Assembly: GCF_036226605.1 (NCBI RefSeq)
Contig: NZ_CP109000.1
Span: forward strand, 310,001 to 374,000
Reading direction: 5' to 3'
DNA length: 64,000 bases
Source: Streptomyces sp. NBC_00704
GTDB lineage: Bacteria; Actinomycetota; Actinomycetes; Streptomycetales; Streptomycetaceae
The notes beneath the pieces are model-generated. The model made no database searches. It saw only the letters and a list, made by a program, of their open reading frames with translations, and was not told the DNA's origin. Position 1 is the first letter of the stretch. Every line of letters starts with the position of its first letter. This document shows positions 32,294-41,003 of the stretch, one piece after another. Both the position numbers and the translations under genes were made by a program.

Positions 32294-33712
32294 ATGAACG
32301 CGCAGCTGCCGGAACCCGGACTCCCGCAGACCGGCCGGGTCCGGCGGACGACGGCCCGGGACGACGATCCGTCCACGCAGGACGCGGTGTCCCCCGGCCT
32401 GCCGCCCGCCGCGTCCTTCGACGCGCTCGGGCTGCCCGCGGCGCTGGTGGAGACGATGACCGGCCTGGGAGTGACGGAGCCCTTCCCCGTCCAGGCGGCG
32501 ACCCTGCCGAACGCGCTGGCCGGCCGTGACGTCCTGGGGCGGGCGCGGACCGGCTCGGGCAAGACGCTCGCCTTCGGTCTGGCGCTGCTCGCGCGGACGG
32601 CCGGCCTGCGCGCGGAGGCCAAGCGTCCCCTCGCGGTGGTCCTGGTGCCGACCCGGGAGCTCGCCCAGCAGGTCGGCGAGGCGCTGGCGCCGTACGCGCA
32701 GACGCTGAAGGTGCGGACGGCGACGGTGGTCGGCGGTCTGTCCATCAACCGGCAGCAGGCCGAGCTGCGGGCCGGCGTCGAGGTGCTCATCGCCACCCCG
32801 GGGCGGCTGACCGACCTGGTCTCCCGCCGCGACTGCCTGCTGAACCAGGTGCGGATCACGGTCCTGGACGAGGCGGACCAGATGTGCGACCTGGGGTTCC
32901 TGCCGCAGGTCTCGGAGCTGCTGGAGCAGATCCCCGCCGACGGGCAGCGGCTGCTGTTCTCGGCGACGCTCGACCGCAACGTCGACCAACTGGTGCACGA
33001 GCACCTGCACGACCCGGTGGTCGTGTCGGTCGACCGGATCGCGGGCTCGGTCGCCACGATGGACCACCACGTCCTGAACGTCCACGCCGCCGACAAGTAC
33101 GCCACCGCCACCGAGATCGCCGCGCGCGACGGCAGGGTGCTGATGTTCCTGGACACCAAGGCCGGCGTGGACCAGTTCACCCGCCAGCTGCGGGCGGCCG
33201 GCGTCCGCGCCGCCGCCCTGCACAGCGGGAAGTCGCAGCCGCAGCGCACGCACACCCTCGCCCGGTTCAAGGAGGGCGAGATCACGGTGCTGGTGGCCAC
33301 GAACGTCGCGGCGCGGGGCATCCACATCGAGGCGCTCGACCTCGTCGTCAACGTCGACCCGCCGGCCGACGCCAAGGACTATCTGCACCGCGGCGGGCGC
33401 ACGGCGCGCGCCGGGGAGTCCGGGCGGGTGGTCACCCTCGTCACCCCCGGCCAGCGGCGCGACGTGAACCGGATGATGTCCGAGGCCGGGATCCGGCCCA
33501 CCGTCACGCAGGTGCGCTCAGGCGAGGAGAAGCTGACCGCCATCACCGGGGCGAAGCACCCGCCGTCCGGCGCGAAGGCCGCCGGCGGCAACGCTCCCTT
33601 CCGCGGCCTCGGCACCCGTCCGGGCCGCCCCGCCAAGGAGTCCCGCAAGGCCGCCGAGGCCCGCAAGGCGGCGGAGGCCCGGGCCGCGGCGCGGGTGCGC
33701 AAGAGCCGCTGA
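32294..33712 (+). CDS. DEAD-box RNA helicase
   Basis: 472 residues from the ATG at 32294, with AGGAAGG upstream. Motifs in order: Q motif (PFPVQ), I ARTGSGKT, Ia PTRELA, Ib TPGR, II DEAD at 192-195, III SAT, IV, V ARGIHI and VI HRGGRTAR, where the usual HRxGRTGR has Ala in place of Gly. The C-terminus is basic and ends in Lys/Ala/Arg repeats (KESRKAAEARKAAEARAAAR), as in RhlE/CsdA-type cold-related helicases that bind rRNA. It probably helps ribosome assembly or RNA unwinding in the cold. The leader hairpin suggests post-transcriptional control. Confidence 0.92.
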   Translation: MNAQLPEPGLPQTGRVRRTTARDDDPSTQDAVSPGLPPAASFDALGLPAALVETMTGLGVTEPFPVQAATLPNALAGRDVLGRARTGSGKTLAFGLALLARTAGLRAEAKRPLAVVLVPTRELAQQVGEALAPYAQTLKVRTATVVGGLSINRQQAELRAGVEVLIATPGRLTDLVSRRDCLLNQVRITVLDEADQMCDLGFLPQVSELLEQIPADGQRLLFSATLDRNVDQLVHEHLHDPVVVSVDRIAGSVATMDHHVLNVHAADKYATATEIAARDGRVLMFLDTKAGVDQFTRQLRAAGVRAAALHSGKSQPQRTHTLARFKEGEITVLVATNVAARGIHIEALDLVVNVDPPADAKDYLHRGGRTARAGESGRVVTLVTPGQRRDVNRMMSEAGIRPTVTQVRSGEEKLTAITGAKHPPSGAKAAGGNAPFRGLGTRPGRPAKESRKAAEARKAAEARAAARVRKSR

Positions 33713-33818
33713 GCACCGGACCGGCGGCCCCGCACGTACCGCCCGTACGCCGCTCCCCCGAGCGGCCGCGGGCGGCGGCCCGCCGGCGCGAGGCCGGCGG
33801 GCGCTGCCCGTCCGCGGG

Positions 33819-34286
33819 TCAGCTGATGAAGGAACCCGGCGCGCAGGCGCTCGCCGTCACCCAGGCGTGCGACTCGATGGTGTTGTTCATGAACGCGCCG
33901 TTGGTGTAGCGGTCCCGGCTGAGGTCGTCCACGTACTTCTCGCCCGGCTTGAGGCAGCCGTAGGCCGTGTCGTTGTACTGGGCGAGGTAGTAGAAGGCCA
34001 CGACGTCCTTGCCGCCGACGAAACCGCTGTTCATGACCGAAGACGCGCGGTTCAGGTCGCTGCCCTGGAAGGGGCCGGCGGCGTCACCCCACTCGGGGTC
34101 GTTGCCGGGGGTGACGCCGAGGAGCGCCCCGCCGCAGTCGGTGCCGTCCCAGGCGCGGACGTTGCCGTCGCGGCCGTGGCTGTTCCAGTCGGCGTTGCAG
34201 CCGGCGCCCGCGTGGGCGGTCGCCGGGAGGGCGATCCCGAACGCGGCGAGACCGAGCGTGGCGACGGAGATGGTCAGTTTGCGCAT
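33819..34286 (-). CDS. Secreted beta/gamma-crystallin-like small protein, copy A
   Basis: 155 residues from the ATG at 34286, with AGGAC upstream. A Sec signal peptide ends near AHAGAG. The mature part has four cysteines and the pattern DGNVRAWDGTDCGG, PFQGSDLNRASSVMNSG and GCLKPGEKYVDDLSRDRYTNGAFMN, which resembles the peptidase-inhibitor I36/crystallin-like group of Streptomyces secreted proteins. It is about 75% identical by eye to the neighbouring copy B, so the two arose by tandem duplication. Inhibitor activity is a guess. Confidence 0.85.
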   Translation of the reverse strand: MRKLTISVATLGLAAFGIALPATAHAGAGCNADWNSHGRDGNVRAWDGTDCGGALLGVTPGNDPEWGDAAGPFQGSDLNRASSVMNSGFVGGKDVVAFYYLAQYNDTAYGCLKPGEKYVDDLSRDRYTNGAFMNNTIESHAWVTASACAPGSFIS

Positions 34287-34453
34287 GACGGATGTCCTGT
34301 TCTGCCTCGGAGAAGGCGTGTGACGGTCACGGTGGTGACCAGGAGTGGGTGATGGCGGTGATGAGGGTGGTACGCCGCGAGGTTCGTCGCGGGGCGTGAT
34401 CCGTGGCTCGGGGGCCCGGAATCTCGGGGAGGCGGGGCGTCGGCCCGCGCGCC

Positions 34454-34936
34454 TCAGCTGATGAAGGAGCCCGGCGCGCAGGCGCTCGCCGTCACCCAGG
34501 TGTGCGACACGATGCTGTCGTTCATGGTGTGGCCGTTGGTGAACCGGTTGCGGGTGAGGTCGTCCACGTACTTCTCGCCCGGCTTGAGGCAGCCGTAGGC
34601 CGTGTCGAGGTAGTTGAGGCGGAAGTAGAAGGCGACGACGTCCTTGCCGCCGACGAAGCCGCTGTTCATGACGGAGGAGGCCGCGTCGCCGTCGCCGCCC
34701 TGGAAGGGGCCCTTCGTGTCCCACCAGTCGGGGTCGCTGCCGGGGGTCGTGCCCAGCAGCTCGCCCCGGCAGTCGACGTCCCGCCAGGCCCGTACGTTGC
34801 CGTCGCGGCCGTGGCTGTTCCAGTCGGCGTCGCAGGGGGCGCTCGCCCGGGCGGTCGCGGGCAGGGCGACGCCCAGCGCGGTGAGGGCGAGGGTCGTCAG
34901 ACCGAGCGCGGCGAGGGAGGCGGTCGGGGTGCGCAT
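34454..34936 (-). CDS. Secreted beta/gamma-crystallin-like small protein, copy B
   Basis: 160 residues from the ATG at 34936 with AGGAAT upstream. It has a signal peptide ending at about ARASAP and the same mature layout as copy A (DGNVRAWRDVDCRGELLG, NSGFVGGKDVVAFY, ending WVTASACAPGSFIS, identical in both copies). Differences cluster in the middle acidic loop. Copy B lies upstream of copy A, 167 bp apart, with its own ribosome site. The function is unknown; extracellular and disulfide-stabilised by prediction. Confidence 0.85.
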   Translation of the reverse strand: MRTPTASLAALGLTTLALTALGVALPATARASAPCDADWNSHGRDGNVRAWRDVDCRGELLGTTPGSDPDWWDTKGPFQGGDGDAASSVMNSGFVGGKDVVAFYFRLNYLDTAYGCLKPGEKYVDDLTRNRFTNGHTMNDSIVSHTWVTASACAPGSFIS

Positions 34937-35049
34937 ACGGGATTCCTGTCTGCCCGGTCGGGCGGGTGAGGACGGCGGGACGCCGGCCGGAAGGGGGTCA
35001 GGTGGCGTGGACGGCCGGGCCGGGTGCGGGCGGTCGGCCGGGGCCCGGA

Positions 35050-36105
35050 TCAGGTGCGGGCGGGGACGATGCGCTCGGCGCGGGTGAACGCGAGCCGCTT
35101 CATCCGCGCGTAGGCGTCGAGGGCCTTTCCGTACCCGCCGGTGAGTGCGGCGACGTAGTGGGCCTCGCGCCGCTGCCCGACCGACCGGAGGGAGGTGGTG
35201 CGGGCGCAGGTCGCGTCGGCGACCGCGACGCGGGTCTCGGCCGCGAAGGTGCGCGCCTCCTCGGCCGGGCTCTGCTGTGCGCTGTGCTCCCGGGTCGCCT
35301 GGCGCGCCGCGGCCGGATCGGCGTAGGGCCGGCCGGCGTCCCGCATGCAGCGCGCCCACGCACGCACCGCGCGGGTGAACTGACCGTCCTTCAGCAGCCT
35401 GCCGACGTACAGGGGACGGAGGTTGCTGACGGTGGTGTCGGCCGCGAACCAGGCCGCCGGATCGCCGTACAGCGCCTTCTCGGCGTCGCCCGCGCAACCG
35501 CCGGACTGCTTGGTGACCCTGCCGCCCATGGGCGCCTCGGTGCTCAGGACCCTGGCCTCGCGGCCGCCGTCCATCGCGAGGTCGTAGGCCTTCTGCCGGT
35601 CGGCGGAGAGGGTCCTGCGGTAGACGAGGTTGGGGTTGCCGAGGCGGGCCCGGTCCTCCGCGGCCAGGATCCGGCTGCCGTAGCCGTAGGTGCGCGCCCA
35701 CCGCACGTCGTCCTGGACGTAGCCGAGGGGGCGGCTTTCGGCCAGGCTCGGCCGTCGCTCGTCCCAGAAGCGGAATCCGTGCGCCTTCATGCATTGCGTG
35801 ATGAGGTGCTGCTCAGCGTCGGAGATCCGCAGGTCCTCGGCCCAGCCGAGTTCCGGCCGCGCCGCGGCGGCCCCGGCGACGGATGCGCGGGCGGTGCGGG
35901 CGGACGTGCCGCCGTCCGCCGTGCAGGCCGTCAGGGCGAGGGAGGCGACGGCCGCGACCGCGCACATCGTGGCGGTCACGCGATGGGCGGGCCGCCACGG
36001 CGGACGCGCGGGTGCTCCCGGTCGTGCGGCCTGGGGCGGTGCGGTCGCGGTGGCGCCGGCGACGGTGTTCACGGCCGGCCGGCGGGCGACGTCGGTGCGC
36101 TTCAT
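35050..36105 (-). CDS. Lipoprotein of unknown function
   Basis: 351 residues from the ATG at 36105 behind GGGAGGGAG. A basic, Pro/Ala-rich N-terminal 45 residues precede a hydrophobic stretch and lipobox (VASLALTACTADGG), so the signal is unusually long. The mature part has conserved-looking motifs DLRISDAEQHLITQCMKAHGFRFW, RWARTYGYGSRI and RAVRAWARCMRDAGRPYADP. Pairs of cysteines in CMKAHGF and CMRDAG resemble a family of Streptomyces lipoproteins without known role. It is the first of three same-strand secreted protein genes. Confidence 0.8.
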   Translation of the reverse strand: MKRTDVARRPAVNTVAGATATAPPQAARPGAPARPPWRPAHRVTATMCAVAAVASLALTACTADGGTSARTARASVAGAAAARPELGWAEDLRISDAEQHLITQCMKAHGFRFWDERRPSLAESRPLGYVQDDVRWARTYGYGSRILAAEDRARLGNPNLVYRRTLSADRQKAYDLAMDGGREARVLSTEAPMGGRVTKQSGGCAGDAEKALYGDPAAWFAADTTVSNLRPLYVGRLLKDGQFTRAVRAWARCMRDAGRPYADPAAARQATREHSAQQSPAEEARTFAAETRVAVADATCARTTSLRSVGQRREAHYVAALTGGYGKALDAYARMKRLAFTRAERIVPART

Positions 36106-36365
36106 CGGCTCCCTCCCGGAGACGGATCGAACGGATCGAACGGATTCAACGGATCGAATGGAGACAGGGCGAGCAGGGACAGGGCGGACGGCGACGACTG
36201 GACGGCGATCGGCCGGACGGCGATCGGCCGGAGGCGGAACGTGCGCTCCGCGCTCGCGGAACGGGCGAAGACGGACCGGTCGAACACGCACCGGCCGCGC
36301 GCAACGAGAGAAGCGGAAGCCGGTGGAGCGTGGGCCGGTCGAGCGGAGAGGGTGCTTTCGAGCCG
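36106..36365. other. Repeat-rich divergent spacer, left part
   Basis: No gene is supported. It holds two tandem repeats described separately: 9-bp units at 36122-36166 and a doubled 15-mer ACGGCGATCGGCCGG at 36202-36231. It continues into the SARP promoter region; the whole lipoprotein-to-SARP spacer is 582 bp. Confidence 0.6.
36122..36166. repeat. 9-bp tandem repeat
   Basis: Four copies of ACGGATCGA (third copy ACGGATTCA) and a fifth degenerate copy follow one another, 17 bp upstream of the lipoprotein start on its coding side. The unit is an odd phase for the DNA helix and may be a slippage product. Confidence 0.9.
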
Positions 36366-36439
36366 TTGACGCCTTGGACGGTGCGTTCGTATGACGCCGG
36401 AACCGAACCGTTTTCCGGGCCGTCGGACTCATACGAACG
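36366..36439 (+). promoter_or_regulatory. Promoter and 11-bp inverted repeat upstream of the SARP gene
   Basis: TTGACG (36366-36371), 18-bp spacer, TATGAC (36390-36395) form a plausible HrdB promoter toward the SARP gene with a 290-nt leader. The -10 overlaps the arm CGTTCGTATGA (36384-36394), whose exact complement TCATACGAACG lies at 36429-36439, so a regulator bound at both arms would cover the start region. Confidence 0.5.
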
Positions 36440-36687
36440 TCTCGCGCGGGCCGTCTCTCGGACGAGCCCCCCGACTCGGACCACCCTGATCCGGCCAAGT
36501 GCCGCCCGCGCGAGAACGCCTGGGCCACCGTGTTCGCCCCGACGCCCGGCCCGCGCGCGGGCGTGTCCGCCTCGTCGCACCGGCCGGATCCGGCCAGGCG
36601 GCCCCGTGGCCGGCGTCCTGCCCCCGACGCCCGCCGATATCGTTGGCGCGCTCCGCGGTGCGGGAACGGTACAGCGATCGGGGACTC

Positions 36688-39600
36688 ATGCTCGAGGTTC
36701 GTCTACTCGGTCCGGTCGAGGTGTGGGCGGGGGACCGGCGGGCGCCGCTCGGCGGGATCCGGCCGCTGGCCGTGCTGTCCGCGCTCGTCGTCCACCTCGG
36801 TCAGGTGCTCTCCACCGAACGGCTCGTGGACTTCGTCTGGGACGAGCAGGCTCCCGCGACCGCCGCCGCCCTGGTCGCCACCCACGTCTCCGCAGTCCGC
36901 CGTGCGCTGGCCCGCATCGGCGCGGCCGACACGATCCGGACCAGGCCGCCCGGCTATCTCGCCGAACTCGACCCGTCCCAGGTCGACGCCCGCCGGTTCG
37001 AACGGCTCCTCACCGCGGGCCGGGCGTCGGCCGCGGGCGGCCGCCCGGAGGAGGCCGCCGAGCTGCTGGCCTCCGCGCTGGGCCTGTGGCGGGGGCAGGA
37101 GGCCCTCGAAGGCCTCGGCCAGTCGTTCGCGAGGATCGAGGCGGCACGGCTGGCGGAACTGCGCCTGGTCGCGCAGGAGGAGTCGTTCGGCCTTCAGTTG
37201 AAGCTCGGACGGGCGGACCGGACGATCGCACCGCTTCTGGCACACGTCGCCGCCCACCCCCTGCGGGAGGGGCCGCGGGGCCAGTTGATGACGGCGCTGT
37301 TCCGCACGGGCCGCGTCTCCGACGCGCTGCGCACGTACCAGGAGGGCCGCGAGGCCCTGCGCGACGAACTGGGCATCGACGCCGGGCCGGAGCTGCGGGC
37401 CCTGCACCAGGCGGTGCTGACCAACGACACCGCCCTGCTGGGCGCGGACGCCGGCCCGTCCTCCGTCCCGCGGCCCGCCGCCGGGATCCCGCGAGCGCGG
37501 GAGGCCGGCGACGAGGCCCCGGCGTCCGGGCGGACCGTGCGCCCGGCCCCTCCCGCGCCCGCTCCCTCCCATCTCCCGCCCGACATCGCGGACTTCGTCG
37601 GCCGTACGGGGCAGATCCGGTGGGCCGGGGCGCTGTTGCGCGGTGTCGACGACGCCGAGCGCACCGCGCCGCCGATCGGCGTGATCTCCGGACGCTCCGG
37701 CACCGGCAAGACCGCGCTGGCCGTGCACGTGGGCCACCGCACCGCCGAACTCTTCCCCGACGGGCGGCTGTTCATAGACCTCCGGGCCGCCGACGCCGCT
37801 CCGCTCCAGCCGGCCGACGCCCTCGCCCGGCTGCTGCGGGCCATGGGCGCCGACCCCAAGACGCTGCCCGGCTCCATCGAGGAGCTGACGGGCCTGTACC
37901 GCACGCATGTCGGGCACCGGCGCATCCTGCTCATCCTCGACAACGCTGCCGGCGAGGCGCACGTGCGGCCGCTGCTGCCGCCGGGCCCCGGCTCGGCGGT
38001 GCTCGTGACCAGCCGCCGCCGCCTGGTGGCCCTGGAGGGCGCGGCCCATCTGGACCTGACCGTGCCGGACGACGAGGAGGCGCTGGAACTTTTGCGGCGG
38101 GTCGCGGGCCGGGAGCGGACCGGCGCGCAACCGGAGCGGGCTGCCGAGATCGTCGCGCTGTGCGGCCGGCTGCCGCTGGCCGTGCGCATCGCCGGCGCCC
38201 GGCTGGCCGCCCGCCCGCACTGGGCGCCGGGGCAGCTGGCCGGGCGGCTGCGCGACGAACGGCGCCGGCTCAACGAACTGCGCGCCGGAGACCTGGAGTT
38301 GCGCACCAGCCTGGAGCTGGGCTACGCCGACCTCGACCCGCAGGAGCGCCGGGCCCTGCGCCGTCTCGCCCTGCTCGACCTGCCCGACTTCGCGGGCTGG
38401 ATCGCCGCTCCCCTGCTGGACATCGGCACCGAGGACGCCGAGGAGGCGGTGGAACGGCTCGTGGACTGCCACTTCATCGACGTCATCGGCGTGGACGACA
38501 CGGGCCGCAACCGCTACCGCATCCACGACCTGGCCCGCGAACACGCCCGCGAGCGCTGCCTGTCCGAGGAGAGCGCGGAGCAGCGCGAGGCGGCGGTGCT
38601 GCGGCTCGTGGGCTGCTGGCTGGGGCTCGCCAGGAAGGCGGCGGCGCGCGGACCGGGCGGCGCCGTCAGGTACTTCCCGCGGCCCGCGGCCGTGCACCCC
38701 CTGGACCCGGACACCGAGGAGTCGCTGCTGGAGCGGCCCGCGGCCTGGTTCGCCGCCGAGCAGGCCTCGCTGCTGGCGGCGGTGGAGTACTGCGCCGGCC
38801 ACCGGCTGGACCGGCCCGCCCGGGACCTGGCCGGGGCGCTGATCGCCAGTTCGGCCGCGCTCTACAACCAGTTCGACGCCTGGTCGCGCTCGCACGCCGC
38901 GGCCATCGCGGCGGTGCGCCGCAGCGAGGACGGCGAGGGCGAGGCCTGGCTCCTCAACGGCCTCGGACAACTCTGCTACGAACAGGACGAGTTCGAGGAC
39001 TCGTACGCCCGGTTCAGCGAAGCCCTGCGGCTGTTCGAGGAGCGCGGCGGACCGTCGCAGGGCGCCGCGGTGGCGCTGGCGGGGATGGGCACGGCCCGGC
39101 GCGAGCAGGCCCGGTACACCGAGGCGCTCGAACTGCTCGACGCGGCCCTCGACCGGTACGGCCCGGACGCCGAGCGCGGCGCACGGGCCCGGGTGCTGTA
39201 CGGCATCGGGTACGTGCACCGGGAGCAGGGCCACGGCCCCCGGGCCTGGGAGTCGCTGACCCGGGCGCTGGAGCTGTACCGCGCGCAGGCGGACCGGCAC
39301 GGCGAGGCGCTCACCCTGCGCTCGCTCGCCCTGTGCCTCCGGGCGGAGGGCGAGCTGGAGCGGGCCGAACGGCTGCTGCACGACGCGCTGGCGATCTTCA
39401 CCGAGCTGCGCGACACGTTCGGCGTGATGTACGCGGAACAGTCGCTGGCCAAGGTGGAACTGCGACAGGGCCGGCTGGCGGAGGCGGCGGAGCGGCTGGG
39501 GCGGTGCCTGGAGGTGGCGCGCGAGCGGCAGGACCGGTTCGGCGAGGCGCTGGTGCTGCGCACCTTGGGGGAACGGCACCTGGCGGCGGGTGAACCCGAG

Positions 39601-39810
39601 CGCGCCCGGGAGCCGTTGGAGCGCGCGCTCGCGGGCTGGGAGGCACTGCGGCTGCCGCTGTGGCGGGCGCGCACGGCCTGGGACCTGGCGCGGGTGTGGA
39701 CGGCGGACGGCGACGAGGACCGCGCGCGAGCCGCACGGGCCGAGGCGCTCACGGTCTTCCGCGAACTGGACTGCCGCGAAGCGCACGAACGGACCCCCGC
39801 CCCGGACTGA
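36688..39810 (+). CDS. AfsR-like SARP transcriptional regulator with NB-ARC and TPR domains
   Basis: 1040 residues from the ATG at 36688 with GGGGAC upstream. Residues 1-95 are an OmpR-type winged helix (VRLLGPVEVWAGDRRAPLGG, LSTERLVDFVWDEQ, THVSAVRRAL). Residues 95-245 form the BTAD domain (RTYQEGREALRDELGIDAGPELRALHQAVL). A Pro-rich linker follows. The NB-ARC ATPase has Walker A GRSGTGKTAL near residue 335 and Walker B RILLILDNA. TPR-like repeats occupy about 700-1000. This is the AfsR architecture, which activates secondary metabolite or developmental genes. No biosynthetic cluster adjoins it, so it may be a pleiotropic regulator. Confidence 0.93.
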   Translation: MLEVRLLGPVEVWAGDRRAPLGGIRPLAVLSALVVHLGQVLSTERLVDFVWDEQAPATAAALVATHVSAVRRALARIGAADTIRTRPPGYLAELDPSQVDARRFERLLTAGRASAAGGRPEEAAELLASALGLWRGQEALEGLGQSFARIEAARLAELRLVAQEESFGLQLKLGRADRTIAPLLAHVAAHPLREGPRGQLMTALFRTGRVSDALRTYQEGREALRDELGIDAGPELRALHQAVLTNDTALLGADAGPSSVPRPAAGIPRAREAGDEAPASGRTVRPAPPAPAPSHLPPDIADFVGRTGQIRWAGALLRGVDDAERTAPPIGVISGRSGTGKTALAVHVGHRTAELFPDGRLFIDLRAADAAPLQPADALARLLRAMGADPKTLPGSIEELTGLYRTHVGHRRILLILDNAAGEAHVRPLLPPGPGSAVLVTSRRRLVALEGAAHLDLTVPDDEEALELLRRVAGRERTGAQPERAAEIVALCGRLPLAVRIAGARLAARPHWAPGQLAGRLRDERRRLNELRAGDLELRTSLELGYADLDPQERRALRRLALLDLPDFAGWIAAPLLDIGTEDAEEAVERLVDCHFIDVIGVDDTGRNRYRIHDLAREHARERCLSEESAEQREAAVLRLVGCWLGLARKAAARGPGGAVRYFPRPAAVHPLDPDTEESLLERPAAWFAAEQASLLAAVEYCAGHRLDRPARDLAGALIASSAALYNQFDAWSRSHAAAIAAVRRSEDGEGEAWLLNGLGQLCYEQDEFEDSYARFSEALRLFEERGGPSQGAAVALAGMGTARREQARYTEALELLDAALDRYGPDAERGARARVLYGIGYVHREQGHGPRAWESLTRALELYRAQADRHGEALTLRSLALCLRAEGELERAERLLHDALAIFTELRDTFGVMYAEQSLAKVELRQGRLAEAAERLGRCLEVARERQDRFGEALVLRTLGERHLAAGEPERAREPLERALAGWEALRLPLWRARTAWDLARVWTADGDEDRARAARAEALTVFRELDCREAHERTPAPD

Positions 39811-39811
39811 G

Positions 39812-40100
39812 GCGCGGCGCGACGCGCGAGCGATCCGGCGACGGGCACCGGGGGAAACGGCGTGAGCGGGTCGGTGGCGAGGCGCGTGAACGGTCCGGTG
39901 GAGACGACCAGGACGAACGGCGCGAGCCCGCCGAGACGCGACGCGTGAACGGTCCGGTGACGCAGACCCGGGCGAACGGCGTGGGAGCCGGCCGAGGCGC
40001 GGCGCGCGAGCGATCCGGCGACGAGGCCCGGAGGAACGGCGTGAGCGGGTCGGTGGCGCGGCGCGCGAGCGGCCCGGTGACGGGGGCCGAGGCGCGGGCA
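39812..40100. repeat. Degenerate 60-bp minisatellite after the SARP gene
   Basis: About four and a half copies of a unit of 59-61 bp, with anchors TCCGGTGACG-like (39834, 39894, 39953, 40014, 40073) and GAACGGCGTGAG-like (39855, 39915, 39974, 40033). Identity between units is roughly 75-85% by eye. The 469-bp spacer 39811-40279 has no supported gene; minus-strand frames here show 20-residue repeats only because the DNA is repetitive. Confidence 0.85.
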
Positions 40101-40204
40101 TGCGCCGGTCGAGGCGCCGGCGGGAATCGGTCGGCGGTGCGGGCCGGGGCGGGGCCGCCAGCTGGGTCGGGGGCACGGCACCGGTCCGGGCGTCGGCCCG
40201 GCCG

Positions 40205-40259
40205 CGCTGCAAAAGGCCTGGTCGGCTGCTTGCAGGCAACCTGCAGAGCATTTGCAGCG
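40205..40259. promoter_or_regulatory. Nested inverted repeats upstream of the VanX-type gene
   Basis: An outer pair CGCTGCAAA (40205-40213) and TTTGCAGCG (40251-40259) encloses a perfect inner repeat TGCAGG-CAA-CCTGCA (40231-40245). Four related TTGCAG-like half-sites thus lie within 55 bp, ending 20 bp before the start codon. A specific repressor or activator is likely; the family is not recognised. Confidence 0.55.
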
Positions 40260-40279
40260 GCCCGCGGGACTCTTCTCCC

Positions 40280-40951
40280 GTGACAGACATCATCACGCTC
40301 TCGGACCCGCGGGTCGCCGGGGTCGCACAGGACGAGTGCGGTGAGCCGCTCGTCGACCTGCGCGGCAGCGCCGGCGCCGGCCTGCGGCTCGACCGACGCC
40401 AGGCCGACGACCAGGGCAGTTACGCCCATCTGCGGTCGGGCGTGCTGCGGCGGCTCGTGCGGGCCCAGCGGCTGCTGCCGGCCGGGGTGCGGTTCCTGGT
40501 GGTCGAGGGATACCGGCCGCCGGAGCTCCAGCGGCGCTACTTCGAGCAGTACGCGGCGACGATGCGACGGACGCATCCCGGCGCGTCGCCCGAGCGGATA
40601 CGGGAGCTGGCGAGCGCCTACATCTCCCCTCCGGAGGTCGCACCGCACGTCAGCGGCGGAGCGGTCGACCTGACGCTGTGCGACCGGGACGGCCGTGAAC
40701 TGCCGCTGGGCACGGAGGTCAACGCGACCCCGGAGGAGAGCGCGGGAGCCTGTCGCACCGCAGCGCCCGGCATCACCGCCGAGGCGCGTGCCAACCGGTC
40801 GTTGATGGCCCGGGCGCTGACGTCGTCCGGGTTCGTCAACTACCCCACCGAATGGTGGCACTGGTCCTACGGCGACCGGTACTGGGCGCTGCTCGTCGAC
40901 GCCCCGGCCGCCCGCTACGGACCGGCCGCCCCGCCCCGCCCGACGGCCTGA
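40280..40951 (+). CDS. VanX-type D-alanyl-D-alanine dipeptidase (M15D)
   Basis: 223 residues from the GTG at 40280. The zinc site is complete: His123 and Asp130 in APHVSGGAVDLTL, catalytic Glu191 and His194 in EWWHWSYGDRYWA, and Arg79 in EGYRPPELQ. It should cleave D-Ala-D-Ala in the cytoplasm. No vanH, vanA or vanRS gene is beside it, so it is probably a housekeeping or recycling dipeptidase, although it may support glycopeptide tolerance. It is followed by an ECF sigma gene (52 bp) and an NlpC/P60 hydrolase gene, which makes a cell-wall group. Confidence 0.9.
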   Translation: MTDIITLSDPRVAGVAQDECGEPLVDLRGSAGAGLRLDRRQADDQGSYAHLRSGVLRRLVRAQRLLPAGVRFLVVEGYRPPELQRRYFEQYAATMRRTHPGASPERIRELASAYISPPEVAPHVSGGAVDLTLCDRDGRELPLGTEVNATPEESAGACRTAAPGITAEARANRSLMARALTSSGFVNYPTEWWHWSYGDRYWALLVDAPAARYGPAAPPRPTA

Positions 40952-41003
40952 CCACCGCGGGCACGGCGCAGCACCGACCACATCTGAACGACGGGGAGAA
41001 GAA

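Noticed and set aside
39860..40290. Minus-strand frames with 20-residue repeats, looking like a repeat protein
   Set aside because: The periodicity comes from the 60-bp DNA repeat. All frames of the array show it and none has a start with a ribosome site.
40280..40951. Vancomycin resistance cluster
   Set aside because: Only the VanX-type dipeptidase is present. VanH, VanA, VanR and VanS are not encoded in the window.
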